From Nanobdellota archaeon (GTDB lineage Archaea; Nanobdellota; Nanobdellia; SCGC-AAA011-G17; ARS1403): a stretch of 5,421 nucleotides of DNA. A program made the translations under genes and the position numbers. Below, piece by piece: positions 1-5,421 of the stretch (positions within the stretch are counted from its first letter, which is position 1; every line of letters begins with the position of its first letter). Location: positions 1-5,421 of the forward strand of contig JAHJRB010000012.1 in NCBI GenBank assembly GCA_018831025.1, read 5' to 3'. The notes under the pieces are model-generated. The model did no database searches. It had not been told where the DNA came from and saw only the letters and a list, made by a program, of their open reading frames with translations.

Positions 1-3000
1 GATGTCCAAGGAACTGTAAATAACATAAACACAACAGTACTAGATATACAAACTAACATAACAACTATAGATTCCAATATAAACAATATCCAAAGTACTG
101 TAGACAGAATAGAATCAACTGTTGATATAATAAACTCAACAACACTCAATATAGATTCTACTGTAAGCAATATTGAATCAACAGTAAATAATATTGAAGC
201 TAATGTAACTTACATAAACACAGTTGTTACAAATATTAACTCAACAGTAAATGATATTAATAGCAATGTAGTTTACATTAACACAACAGTAGACAACATA
301 AATACTTTAGTAGATAGTATCAATTCCACAGTATTATTAATTAACAGTACAGTAAATGATATCTTCAATACAAACATTGGTAAGATTACATTGGATGTAG
401 CAATAGGCAGTACTTTTGCACGCAACGATACAGTAGATATTTTAGCAACAACTACAAATAGCTCTGGAAACCTAATAAATGCAACATTAAACGTAACTGT
501 ATATTATCCAAATTCAACATTATTAAACAATGGAATTACAAAATATTCATCAGAAGGAAGATCTAATTATACTTTTGTATTATCTTCTGTAACAGATGAA
601 GGAACTTATAGAGTAAATATAGATGGAAATTATTCTGGAAATGAAGTTCATAAAAATCTAGCCTTTATAGTAGATGTTGTTGCAGCCGGTTCAGCAAATC
701 CAAAAGTTATAGTACAAGTTCCATCTGTAATTGATACTAACACAAATTTCAGTATTACTGCTTTAACTAAATCAAGTAGTGGTACCCCTGCTAGCTGTAC
801 ATCAGGAGCCAGTTTAACAATAAAAGATATGATCTCTGGAGTAAACGAAGTATCCGGTGTAGCTATGAATAATTTTGCTACAGGACAATATAATTACACC
901 CACATAACTAATAACCAGTCCACTTTTGTAGCAACCATTACATGCATAATTTCAGGTACAAGTTATACAGGATCAAGCACCTATTTAACTAAAACAACAG
1001 TTAGCGGAGGATTGCCATTAAATATCTATGCAGATACTGGCAAATTCTACTTACCAGAAGATGAAGTAACTATTTACGCAACAACTACTGATTCAAATGG
1101 AGCTTTAATCAATGCAAGTGTAAACATGACTGTTTATTATCCAAATCTAACAGCAATGAATACAGGTGTAGCACAATTAGAAACTGAAGGTAGATTCAAC
1201 TACAGCTTTATTTTACCAGCAAATTCCCCAGTAGGAACCTATAGTATAGATGTAGATGCAACAAATGGAGCAGATGAAGGACATACTTCTTTAACCTTCG
1301 TAATAAGCAGATATATAGAAGATCAAACAAAAGACTTTGAAGTAAGATTATCTGACTTTGATGAGGTATCAGCAGGAAATTCATTTAGGCTAAAAGTATG
1401 GATTACCGACTTTATAGGAAATCCGATAAATGCTGATTCAATACCTATAATTAACATCTTAGATCCTTTAAGAAATCTGACTGTAGGTCCTGTAGCTATG
1501 ACACAAGATGATATAGGGAGGTATATCTATAATTATCCTACAACATCTTCACAAACAGCTGGTGTTTGGGAAACAATTGTGACCACGGTAGTAAATGGTG
1601 TAGAAAATAATTATAGTGACTATTGGGAACTAGAAACTTCACCCGCAGAAGTTACAATCAATGCGATAACAGACAATACAGTTCCAACCATATCAGCTAC
1701 TGCAACCATAACAAATGAAGGATCCGGAGCACAAGAATATCAATATCAATATTGTTTAGTTACTCTTGCTGATTCAAATAATCAATGCGGAGGAGGAGAT
1801 GATGTTGCCTATGCTTCAGCTGCAAAATTAATCCACCCAGGAGAAAGTTTTAATCCTACATTAACATTAAGTGGAGTAACTGAAACAATACAATATTACT
1901 TTAAATTAGTAGTTTACTATGGGACAGAAAGATCTGGAGCATCATTATTATTCCAAGCAACCAGCGAATCGACACCAACCCCAACTACAACCACAACCCC
2001 AACCACTTCATCTCCGGATATTCCATTACCACGAAAAGCTCCAAAAGAAGGAAAAGTAGTCCTAGAAGAAGAAAAAGAATCCCCAGAAGAAATTGTAAAG
2101 ATAATAAAAGATATAACAAAGGATTTAATTGATGATCTTGAATTAAGTGAAGAATTTTCATTAGAAACAGCAGAAATTAATCAAATTTTGAAAATAGAAA
2201 ATGAAGTGGAAAGATTAACACCGCAAAAGATAGAAAAGGCTTTGGAATCGGCAACAGAACCAGATGCACGTATAGAAATAGAAAATCTATTAAGAACAAT
2301 TGAAGAAACAAGAGAAATAATTGAACCAAGGTCTACATTAACCATATACGAAGTAAAAAGTAAAGTAACTGGAGAGAAAATATTCTTATCTAAAGTTGAT
2401 AAACAATTTAAAGTAGAGAGGGATATGGAAAGAGTTGAAGTTATAGAAGTCATTCCAGAAACTATGGTAGAAACAACTGATGAAATACATTTTATAATCA
2501 CTAAAAATCCAGGAGTAATTCCGAGAATACTACAAAAAAATCCAGGAGTAAGTCTAAAAGTGTTACAAAAAGATCCTGTTGTTAAATACGTTTTCAAGGA
2601 TTTAAAAAAAGGAGAAACTGAAAGTATATCCTACATTATAAAAAATAAAAAATTAGAAAAGATAGAAAGTATTACATTAATTGGAGTACCAATAGAAGAG
2701 CCACGCCTAGAGGGTCCCTCGGTTGTCCCACTAATAATCCCAGTAAAGACTGCAACTAATATAACAATAATTGTAGCTATAATTATTACTTTATCTATAA
2801 TCTTCTGGAAAATAAGAAAATTAAGAGAACAATTTTATTTACTAAAACCAAGAGCTAAAAAAGTTAAAAAGAAAAAAACAAATATTAGAGACTTTTTACA
2901 TGATAACTTTAGATTATTTAAAACACCAGAAGAAAGAAAAAAAGAACTAAGATTAAAAGATCTTGAAATAAAACAAAGACAAAGACAAAAACATTTAGAA

Positions 3001-4557
3001 TTTTTAGAAAAAATAAAAGAATTAAAATTAAAAGAAAAAACAAGAAGAAGAAAACAAAAACTACAAAACTTCTTACATATATTCAGATTATACAAGACAC
3101 CAGAAGAAATAAAAGAAAAAAGGGAATTCGAAAAATTAAAATTAAAACAAAAAGAAAAAGAATTACATTTGAATAATCTAATAAAAGAAAAAATAAAAAA
3201 ACACAAATTAGCAGAAAAACAATTAAGAATAAGACGTAAAAGACAAAGAATACATAATTTCCTACACTTCTTTAGATTATACAAAACTTCTGAAGAAATA
3301 AGAGGGGAAAAGAAGTTAGAAGAATTAAAAATCAAAGAAAAACAAAGAGAACAAAGATTAGAAAGTTTACAAAAAACAAGAGAAGAAAAAGAAAAAGAAA
3401 GAATTATCCAAGAAAGAATAAAACAAAGAAAACAAACAATCCATAATTTCTTACATATATTCAGACTATACAAAAATCCTCAAGAAGTAAATCAAGAAAA
3501 GAAAGTAAAAGAATTAAAATTAAAACAAAAAGAAAAAGAATTACATGAAGAATCTTTAATGAAAGCAAAAGAACAAAGAGAAAAATTAGCAGAAAGAAAA
3601 TTAAAAAGACAAAATAGAAAACAAACAATCCATAATTTCTTACATATATTTAGATTATACAAAACCCCAGAAGAAAAACATAAGGAAGAACTATTAAAAA
3701 ACAGAGAAGAAAAATTAGAACAAGAGAGAAAAATATTAGAGAGAAGAGAGAAACAAAGAGAAAAACAACTAGAAATAGAGGAAAAAGAAAAAGAAGAAAA
3801 ATTAACAATAAGAGAAGAAAATAAAAAATTATTAATTTTAAAAAAACAAACATTATTTAGAGAAGAAGAAAGAAAAAGAAAACAAAGAGAAAGAAGAGAA
3901 AAGATTTTAGGAATGTTACATACTCTTAAAATTTACAAAACTCCTAAAGAGAAAGAAAAAGAACGTAGAGAAAGATTAAGCATTTTAAGAGAAAAACAAA
4001 AATTACAACAAGAAATTTTCAAACAAAAAGAAATAGAATTTAAACAAAAACTTCAAGAAAAAGAAAAAAGACAAGAATTAGAATTTCTTAAAAGAGAAAA
4101 AGAAGAAAGATTAAAAGAATTTAGAAGAAAGAAGAAAGAAGAAAGAAGAAAAGAAAGAATTAAATCAATTAAAGACTTTTTCAAAAATAAAAGACACTCT
4201 GAAATACAAATTAAAAATAAAGAGGAAGTAAGTAGAAAGAAACTAATAGAAAATATCCTACAAAAAGAAAGAAACCAAACCAGAATAAAAATGCAAAAAA
4301 TAAAAATACGCGAATTAAATAGACAAATAAGGGCTTTTAAAGAAGGAAAAGTTAAAACAAATGAATCACTATTAAATTATGGAAGAAGTATTGCCCATGA
4401 GGGCCTAAGTTTAAGTGAAAAATTAGCAAAAGCAACATTGGGAAATAAAAATTTTAAAAATATGTATAATATAGCAAAATACCACACACCTGCAGGCATA
4501 ATACTAAAAAAACTTGAAAATATTAATAAAGAAACAAAAAAACCATATAATTTCTAA
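1..4557 (+). CDS. Giant single-pass surface protein, 5'-truncated by the window: coiled-coil stalk, Ig-like domains, TM helix, long repetitive cytoplasmic tail
   Basis: The frame is open from base 1 to the TAA at 4555-4557, giving 1518 residues; the true start and any signal peptide lie upstream. The TTG at 391 is an internal Leu codon between the stalk and the first beta domain. Domains by window residue: heptad stalk 6-124; Ig-like modules at about 132-224, 234-333, 341-436, 443-547 and 550-655; Thr/Pro linker 655-677; acidic helices 683-773; juxtamembrane beta domain 773-893 (pattern IEVIP...DEIHF...DPVVKYVF...GETESISY, resembling a domain I recall from DPANN membrane proteins); TM helix 918-936; basic, charged cytoplasmic tail 937-1518. 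Sequons are dense (8 in the stalk, 15 in the Ig-like part) and absent from 678 to the membrane edge. The only cysteines form two external pairs (266/315 and 585/596). The positive-inside rule puts the tail in the cytoplasm. I do not recognise the whole protein; adhesion or host contact is inference. Confidence 0.93.
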   Translation, partial: DVQGTVNNINTTVLDIQTNITTIDSNINNIQSTVDRIESTVDIINSTTLNIDSTVSNIESTVNNIEANVTYINTVVTNINSTVNDINSNVVYINTTVDNINTLVDSINSTVLLINSTVNDIFNTNIGKITLDVAIGSTFARNDTVDILATTTNSSGNLINATLNVTVYYPNSTLLNNGITKYSSEGRSNYTFVLSSVTDEGTYRVNIDGNYSGNEVHKNLAFIVDVVAAGSANPKVIVQVPSVIDTNTNFSITALTKSSSGTPASCTSGASLTIKDMISGVNEVSGVAMNNFATGQYNYTHITNNQSTFVATITCIISGTSYTGSSTYLTKTTVSGGLPLNIYADTGKFYLPEDEVTIYATTTDSNGALINASVNMTVYYPNLTAMNTGVAQLETEGRFNYSFILPANSPVGTYSIDVDATNGADEGHTSLTFVISRYIEDQTKDFEVRLSDFDEVSAGNSFRLKVWITDFIGNPINADSIPIINILDPLRNLTVGPVAMTQDDIGRYIYNYPTTSSQTAGVWETIVTTVVNGVENNYSDYWELETSPAEVTINAITDNTVPTISATATITNEGSGAQEYQYQYCLVTLADSNNQCGGGDDVAYASAAKLIHPGESFNPTLTLSGVTETIQYYFKLVVYYGTERSGASLLFQATSESTPTPTTTTTPTTSSPDIPLPRKAPKEGKVVLEEEKESPEEIVKIIKDITKDLIDDLELSEEFSLETAEINQILKIENEVERLTPQKIEKALESATEPDARIEIENLLRTIEETREIIEPRSTLTIYEVKSKVTGEKIFLSKVDKQFKVERDMERVEVIEVIPETMVETTDEIHFIITKNPGVIPRILQKNPGVSLKVLQKDPVVKYVFKDLKKGETESISYIIKNKKLEKIESITLIGVPIEEPRLEGPSVVPLIIPVKTATNITIIVAIIITLSIIFWKIRKLREQFYLLKPRAKKVKKKKTNIRDFLHDNFRLFKTPEERKKELRLKDLEIKQRQRQKHLEFLEKIKELKLKEKTRRRKQKLQNFLHIFRLYKTPEEIKEKREFEKLKLKQKEKELHLNNLIKEKIKKHKLAEKQLRIRRKRQRIHNFLHFFRLYKTSEEIRGEKKLEELKIKEKQREQRLESLQKTREEKEKERIIQERIKQRKQTIHNFLHIFRLYKNPQEVNQEKKVKELKLKQKEKELHEESLMKAKEQREKLAERKLKRQNRKQTIHNFLHIFRLYKTPEEKHKEELLKNREEKLEQERKILERREKQREKQLEIEEKEKEEKLTIREENKKLLILKKQTLFREEERKRKQRERREKILGMLHTLKIYKTPKEKEKERRERLSILREKQKLQQEIFKQKEIEFKQKLQEKEKRQELEFLKREKEERLKEFRRKKKEERRKERIKSIKDFFKNKRHSEIQIKNKEEVSRKKLIENILQKERNQTRIKMQKIKIRELNRQIRAFKEGKVKTNESLLNYGRSIAHEGLSLSEKLAKATLGNKNFKNMYNIAKYHTPAGIILKKLENINKETKKPYNF
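16..372 (+). repeat. Seventeen-heptad coiled-coil stalk (21-nt period)
   Basis: Window residues 6-124 follow the pattern (S/T)-(T/N)-V-x-x-I-(N/D/E) without a phase break. Position d is Ile in all 17 heptads (9, 16, 23 ... 121). Position a is Val or Ile in 16 of 17, with Thr48 the exception. The exposed positions are mostly Asn, Ser, Thr and Asp instead of the Glu/Lys usual in cytoplasmic coiled coils, and eight fit N-x-S/T sequons (N10, N19, N45, N68, N80, N94, N108, N115). Beta-branched residues at both a and d favour trimers over dimers in model coiled coils, so a parallel trimer about 18 nm long is the best guess. The array may continue upstream of the window. Confidence 0.9.
394..672 (+). 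repeat. Ig-like (MG2-type) module, copy A
   Basis: Residues 132-224 form a beta-rich module with the layout of macroglobulin MG2-like domains: a hydrophobic opening strand, TVDILATTT, then an S-G-N-L-I-N-A turn, NVTVYYPN, an E-G-R-x-N-Y-x-F strand and a closing G-T-Y-x-V strand. It is the clear partner of copy B at 1021-1308. The two share ATTT-(N/D)-S-x-G-x-LINA and TVYYPN-x-T, EGR-x-NY-(T/S)-F and GTY. It holds seven N-glycosylation sequons. MG2 membership is judged by eye; a related Ig-like fold is equally possible. Confidence 0.7.
1021..1308 (+). repeat. Ig-like (MG2-type) module, copy B
   Basis: Residues 341-436 repeat copy A (394-672) with the same landmarks: EVTIYATTT, GALINAS, MTVYYPN, EGRFNYSF and VGTYSIDV. 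Copy B has the fuller P-V-G-T-Y closing strand usual for such domains, and four sequons. Between A and B sits a different Ig-like module (residues 234-333) with a Cys pair at 266/315. After B come two more beta domains (443-547 and 550-655), the last with Cys585/Cys596. Copies A and B are non-adjacent, so the pattern suggests duplication of a two-domain block or loss of a paired module. Confidence 0.7.
1966..2031 (+). other. Thr/Pro-rich extracellular linker
   Basis: Residues 656-677 read as a low-complexity run of Thr, Pro and Ser ending in DIPLP. Such linkers in archaeal surface proteins are often O-glycosylated and stretch the ectodomain away from the cell. It also marks a sharp change: N-glycosylation sequons are frequent before it and absent from here to the membrane edge, and the following sequence turns acidic and helical. 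Confidence 0.8.
2503..2568 (+). repeat. 33-nt tandem duplication (11 residues) in the juxtamembrane domain
   Basis: Two adjacent 33-nt units encode KNPGVIPRILQ (residues 835-845) and KNPGVSLKVLQ (846-856), followed directly by a related KDPVVKYVF. The first 15 nt of the two units are identical and the rest has diverged. The third segment corresponds to the K-D-P-V-V-K core of the beta domain, so the extra copies look like a local expansion just before a conserved strand. The reading frame is kept. Confidence 0.85.
2752..2808 (+). other. Single transmembrane helix of the giant surface protein
   Basis: Residues 918-936 are uncharged and strongly hydrophobic, built around ITIIVAIIITLSIIFW, and are followed at once by KIRKLRE and then by KPRAKKVKKKK. 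The basic flank indicates that what follows is cytoplasmic, giving an outside-N, inside-C topology. No second hydrophobic segment of this length is visible in the remaining tail. Confidence 0.88.
2884..4200 (+). repeat. Cytoplasmic helical repeats punctuated by FLHIFRLYKTPEE (six copies plus a degenerate seventh)
   Basis: The motif recurs at residues 962-978, 1021-1036, 1084-1099, 1147-1162, 1210-1225, 1302-1317 and, degraded (IKDFFKNKRHSE), about 1390-1401. The conserved motif Lys falls at 974, 1032, 1095, 1158, 1221 and 1313, so the central copies are exactly 63 residues (nine heptads) apart; the first interval is 58 and the last 92. Between motifs the sequence is almost entirely Lys, Glu, Arg, Gln and Leu/Ile, predicting long charged helices. 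T-P-E-E is a typical helix N-cap, so each motif probably ends one helix with a short amphipathic segment (IHNFLHIFRLY) and starts the next. I do not know a named family for this repeat. Confidence 0.88.
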
Positions 4558-4590
4558 ATATTTGTTACTATTTATAAGTAGTATAAAATA

Positions 4591-4604
4591 GAAAGATTTA
4601 TATA
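4591..4604 (+). promoter_or_regulatory. Archaeal BRE/TATA promoter for the signal-peptidase-like gene
   Basis: The sequence GAAAGATTTATATA combines a purine-rich BRE-like element (4591-4596) with a TATA box TTTATATA (4597-4604), close to the archaeal consensus. Archaeal transcription starts about 25 bases downstream of the box centre, placing it near 4625-4630. That leaves a leader of only about 10-15 bases before the ATG at 4640, with no Shine-Dalgarno sequence in it. A weaker TTTATAAG at 4571-4578 is a possible alternative box. Confidence 0.7.
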
Positions 4605-4639
4605 CTAATCTTCAAGCTATATTAACATCTAAACATAAA

Positions 4640-5116
4640 ATGAAATACAAATTATTAATATTCATTGTTTTTTTAATTGGATGGTTTTCTCATAGTTTAT
4701 ATGCTGAAACCTCAATAATTAAGCAAAATCCTTTATCTTTATTTAATACTACAGAATTAACATCTCCTAGTGACCATATTGAAGAAAGTCAAATACACGT
4801 CTATAAAGATAGAGTTGTAATTGAATTAAACAAACCTTATTGGAGTAAATTCTCAAATACAAATAGCATGGATCCTTTATTAGATGAATTTAGTAATGGT
4901 ATAGAGATAAAACCAAACTCAATAGATCAAGTATCTATAGGAGATATAATCTCTTATAAATTAGGAAATAATATCATTATTCATAGAGTTATAAATACAG
5001 GTTTTGATGCAAAAGGTTGGTATGCTGTTACAAAAGGGGATAATAATGCTATTCAAGATTTAGAAAAAGTTAGATTCAATCAAATTGAAGGTATTCTTGT
5101 AGGTATTTTATATTAG
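4640..5116 (+). CDS. Membrane-anchored type I signal peptidase-like protein (S26 family, archaeal/ER-type Ser-His-Asp)
   Basis: The protein has 158 residues. Residues 4-21 are a hydrophobic N-terminal segment that could be a membrane anchor or a cleavable signal (possible cleavage after Ala22). The catalytic core shows NSMDP with nucleophile Ser76, IGDIISY (100-106), HRV with His115, and TKGDNN with Asp134 followed by Asp140. His in place of the bacterial Lys is the archaeal/eukaryotic arrangement. The spacing (Ser to His 39, His to Asp 19, Asp to Asp 6) is close to yeast Sec11 (Ser44, His83, Asp103, Asp109, from memory). The chain stops just after the final strand IEGILVGILY, with no C-terminal TM helix, so it is a minimal core. 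Residues 43-62 (SPSD..EESQIHVYKDRVVI) match a lead-in I recall from DPANN homologues. It may cleave secretory signal peptides or be a specialised paralogue. The start is supported by the promoter 36 bases upstream. Confidence 0.8.
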   Translation: MKYKLLIFIVFLIGWFSHSLYAETSIIKQNPLSLFNTTELTSPSDHIEESQIHVYKDRVVIELNKPYWSKFSNTNSMDPLLDEFSNGIEIKPNSIDQVSIGDIISYKLGNNIIIHRVINTGFDAKGWYAVTKGDNNAIQDLEKVRFNQIEGILVGILY

Positions 5117-5171
5117 TTTAAGTAAGTACTTCTACTGTATATGTAAGTATAATAATATCAATTAAAATGAA

Positions 5172-5180
5172 CTTATTTTT
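5172..5180 (+). terminator. Possible T-rich transcription terminator
   Basis: The run CTTATTTTT lies 56 bases after the stop of the signal-peptidase-like gene. Archaeal RNA polymerase can terminate at short T-rich tracts on the non-template strand. A weak, long-looped pairing is possible between AAGTAAGT near 5120 and ACTTATTT here, but it is AT-only apart from one or two pairs. In such an AT-rich intergenic region a T-run can occur by chance. Confidence 0.25.
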
Positions 5181-5210
5181 AATGAAAAATTAAGAAAATA
5201 TTAATAATGG

Positions 5211-5224
5211 GTAGCTTTTTAAAT
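5211..5224 (+). promoter_or_regulatory. Weak TATA-like element for trm56, implying a leaderless transcript
   Basis: TTTTTAAAT at 5216-5224 is preceded by GTAGC and centred about 25 bases before the ATG at 5245. That is the archaeal TATA-to-start distance, so transcription would begin at or next to the start codon. No Shine-Dalgarno sequence precedes the ATG, which fits leaderless translation. The box deviates from the consensus and the BRE is poor, so the call rests mainly on spacing. Confidence 0.45.
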
Positions 5225-5244
5225 CTCTAAAGTACAATAAAACT

Positions 5245-5421
5245 ATGCAAATTGAAATCCTAAGGTTATCCCACAGATTAAGAAGAGATCCTAGATTATC
5301 TACTCACGTTGCTTTAACATCAAGAGCTTTTGGAGCAGATAAAATATATTACTCTGGCCAGCATGATTCTTCTTTGGAAACTTCTATAAAAAAATTAAAT
5401 TTCCCAATAGAATATGTAAAC
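5245..5421 (+). CDS. trm56: tRNA (cytidine(56)-2'-O)-methyltransferase, N-terminal part (cut by the window edge)
   Basis: The first 59 residues are present and the frame is open at the right edge. The start MQIEILRLSHR, then RRDPRLSTHVALTSRAFGADKIYYSG, matches the signature N-terminus of archaeal Trm56 (typically V-L-R-L-G-H-R, R-D-x-R-x-T-T-H-V-A-L-T-x-R-A-F-G-A-D). Trm56 is a SPOUT-family, SAM-dependent enzyme that 2'-O-methylates C56 in the T loop of tRNA, the base that pairs with G19 to hold the elbow of the molecule. It is characteristic of Archaea, which makes this gene the best taxonomic marker in the window. Family members are usually about 170-180 residues, so roughly two thirds lie outside. 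The SAM-binding knot is in the missing part and cannot be checked. The start at 5245 fits both the family N-terminus and the upstream TATA-like element. Confidence 0.92.
   Translation, partial: MQIEILRLSHRLRRDPRLSTHVALTSRAFGADKIYYSGQHDSSLETSIKKLNFPIEYVN

Noticed and set aside
1..390. Direct 21-nt periodicity that could suggest a DNA repeat array or CRISPR-like element
   Set aside because: Units are degenerate, have no spacers, and the period is fully explained by seven-residue coiled-coil heptads in the open frame.
2181..2597. Open frame of 138 codons on the - strand
   Set aside because: It lies wholly inside the giant gene, has a Ser/Ile/Leu-rich composition expected from reading its complement, and has no promoter or recognisable domain.
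2835..3473. Open frame of 212 codons on the - strand, rich in Phe, Leu, Ser and Cys
   Set aside because: It is the complement of the Lys/Glu/Arg repeat tail; its apparent hydrophobic repeats mirror the coding repeats on the + strand.
3650..3853. Open frame of 67 codons on the - strand resembling a hydrophobic membrane peptide
   Set aside because: It is again an antisense shadow of the purine-rich tail; Phe/Leu runs are the complement of AAA/GAA/AGA runs.
4558..4639. Possible terminator for the giant gene
   Set aside because: The stretch is AT-rich but has no clear hairpin or T-run longer than three bases after the stop, so no site is called.
5124..5131. Eight-base palindrome AAGTACTT after the signal-peptidase-like gene
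   Set aside because: A single short AT-rich palindrome is expected by chance and is not positioned over the promoter of the next gene.

Overview
The window looks like a piece of an AT-rich archaeal genome, probably from a DPANN-type lineage (Pacearchaeota/Woesearchaeota-like). The evidence is a gene start typical of archaeal tRNA (cytidine-56-2'-O)-methyltransferase at the right edge, a signal-peptidase-like protein with the Ser-His-Asp layout of the archaeal/eukaryotic branch, an archaeal BRE/TATA promoter, and genes without Shine-Dalgarno leaders. The lineage is inferred from the style of the proteins and is less certain than the domain.

Layout. All three genes lie on the + strand. Positions 1-4557 are a single open reading frame that is already open at base 1, so its true start lies upstream of the window; a start at the TTG at 391 would cut off a real domain. 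It encodes the last 1518 residues of a giant single-pass membrane protein. From outside to inside it has: a coiled-coil stalk of 17 unbroken heptads rich in Asn/Ser/Thr; about five Ig-like beta domains with many N-glycosylation sequons and two cysteine pairs; a Thr/Pro linker; an acidic helical segment; a juxtamembrane beta domain with an 11-residue tandem duplication; one transmembrane helix; and a cytoplasmic tail of about 580 residues. The tail is made of charged helical repeats (63-residue period in the best-kept part) punctuated by a conserved hydrophobic motif, FLHIFRLYKTPEE, and ends in a small non-repetitive cap. Positions 4558-4639 hold a good archaeal promoter. Positions 4640-5116 encode a compact, membrane-anchored type I signal-peptidase-like protein. 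Positions 5117-5244 are intergenic, with a possible T-rich terminator and a weak TATA-like element. From 5245 to the right edge is the N-terminal part of Trm56.

How the genes may relate. The second and third genes each appear to have their own promoter, so no operon is evident. The giant protein and the peptidase-like protein both act at the cell surface, but a functional link is only suggested by adjacency. The most unusual item is the giant protein: a glycosylated, probably oligomeric external stalk joined by one membrane helix to a long, regularly punctuated internal helical tail. That is a plausible architecture for an adhesin or host-contact protein with an internal scaffold, although nothing in the sequence proves that role.
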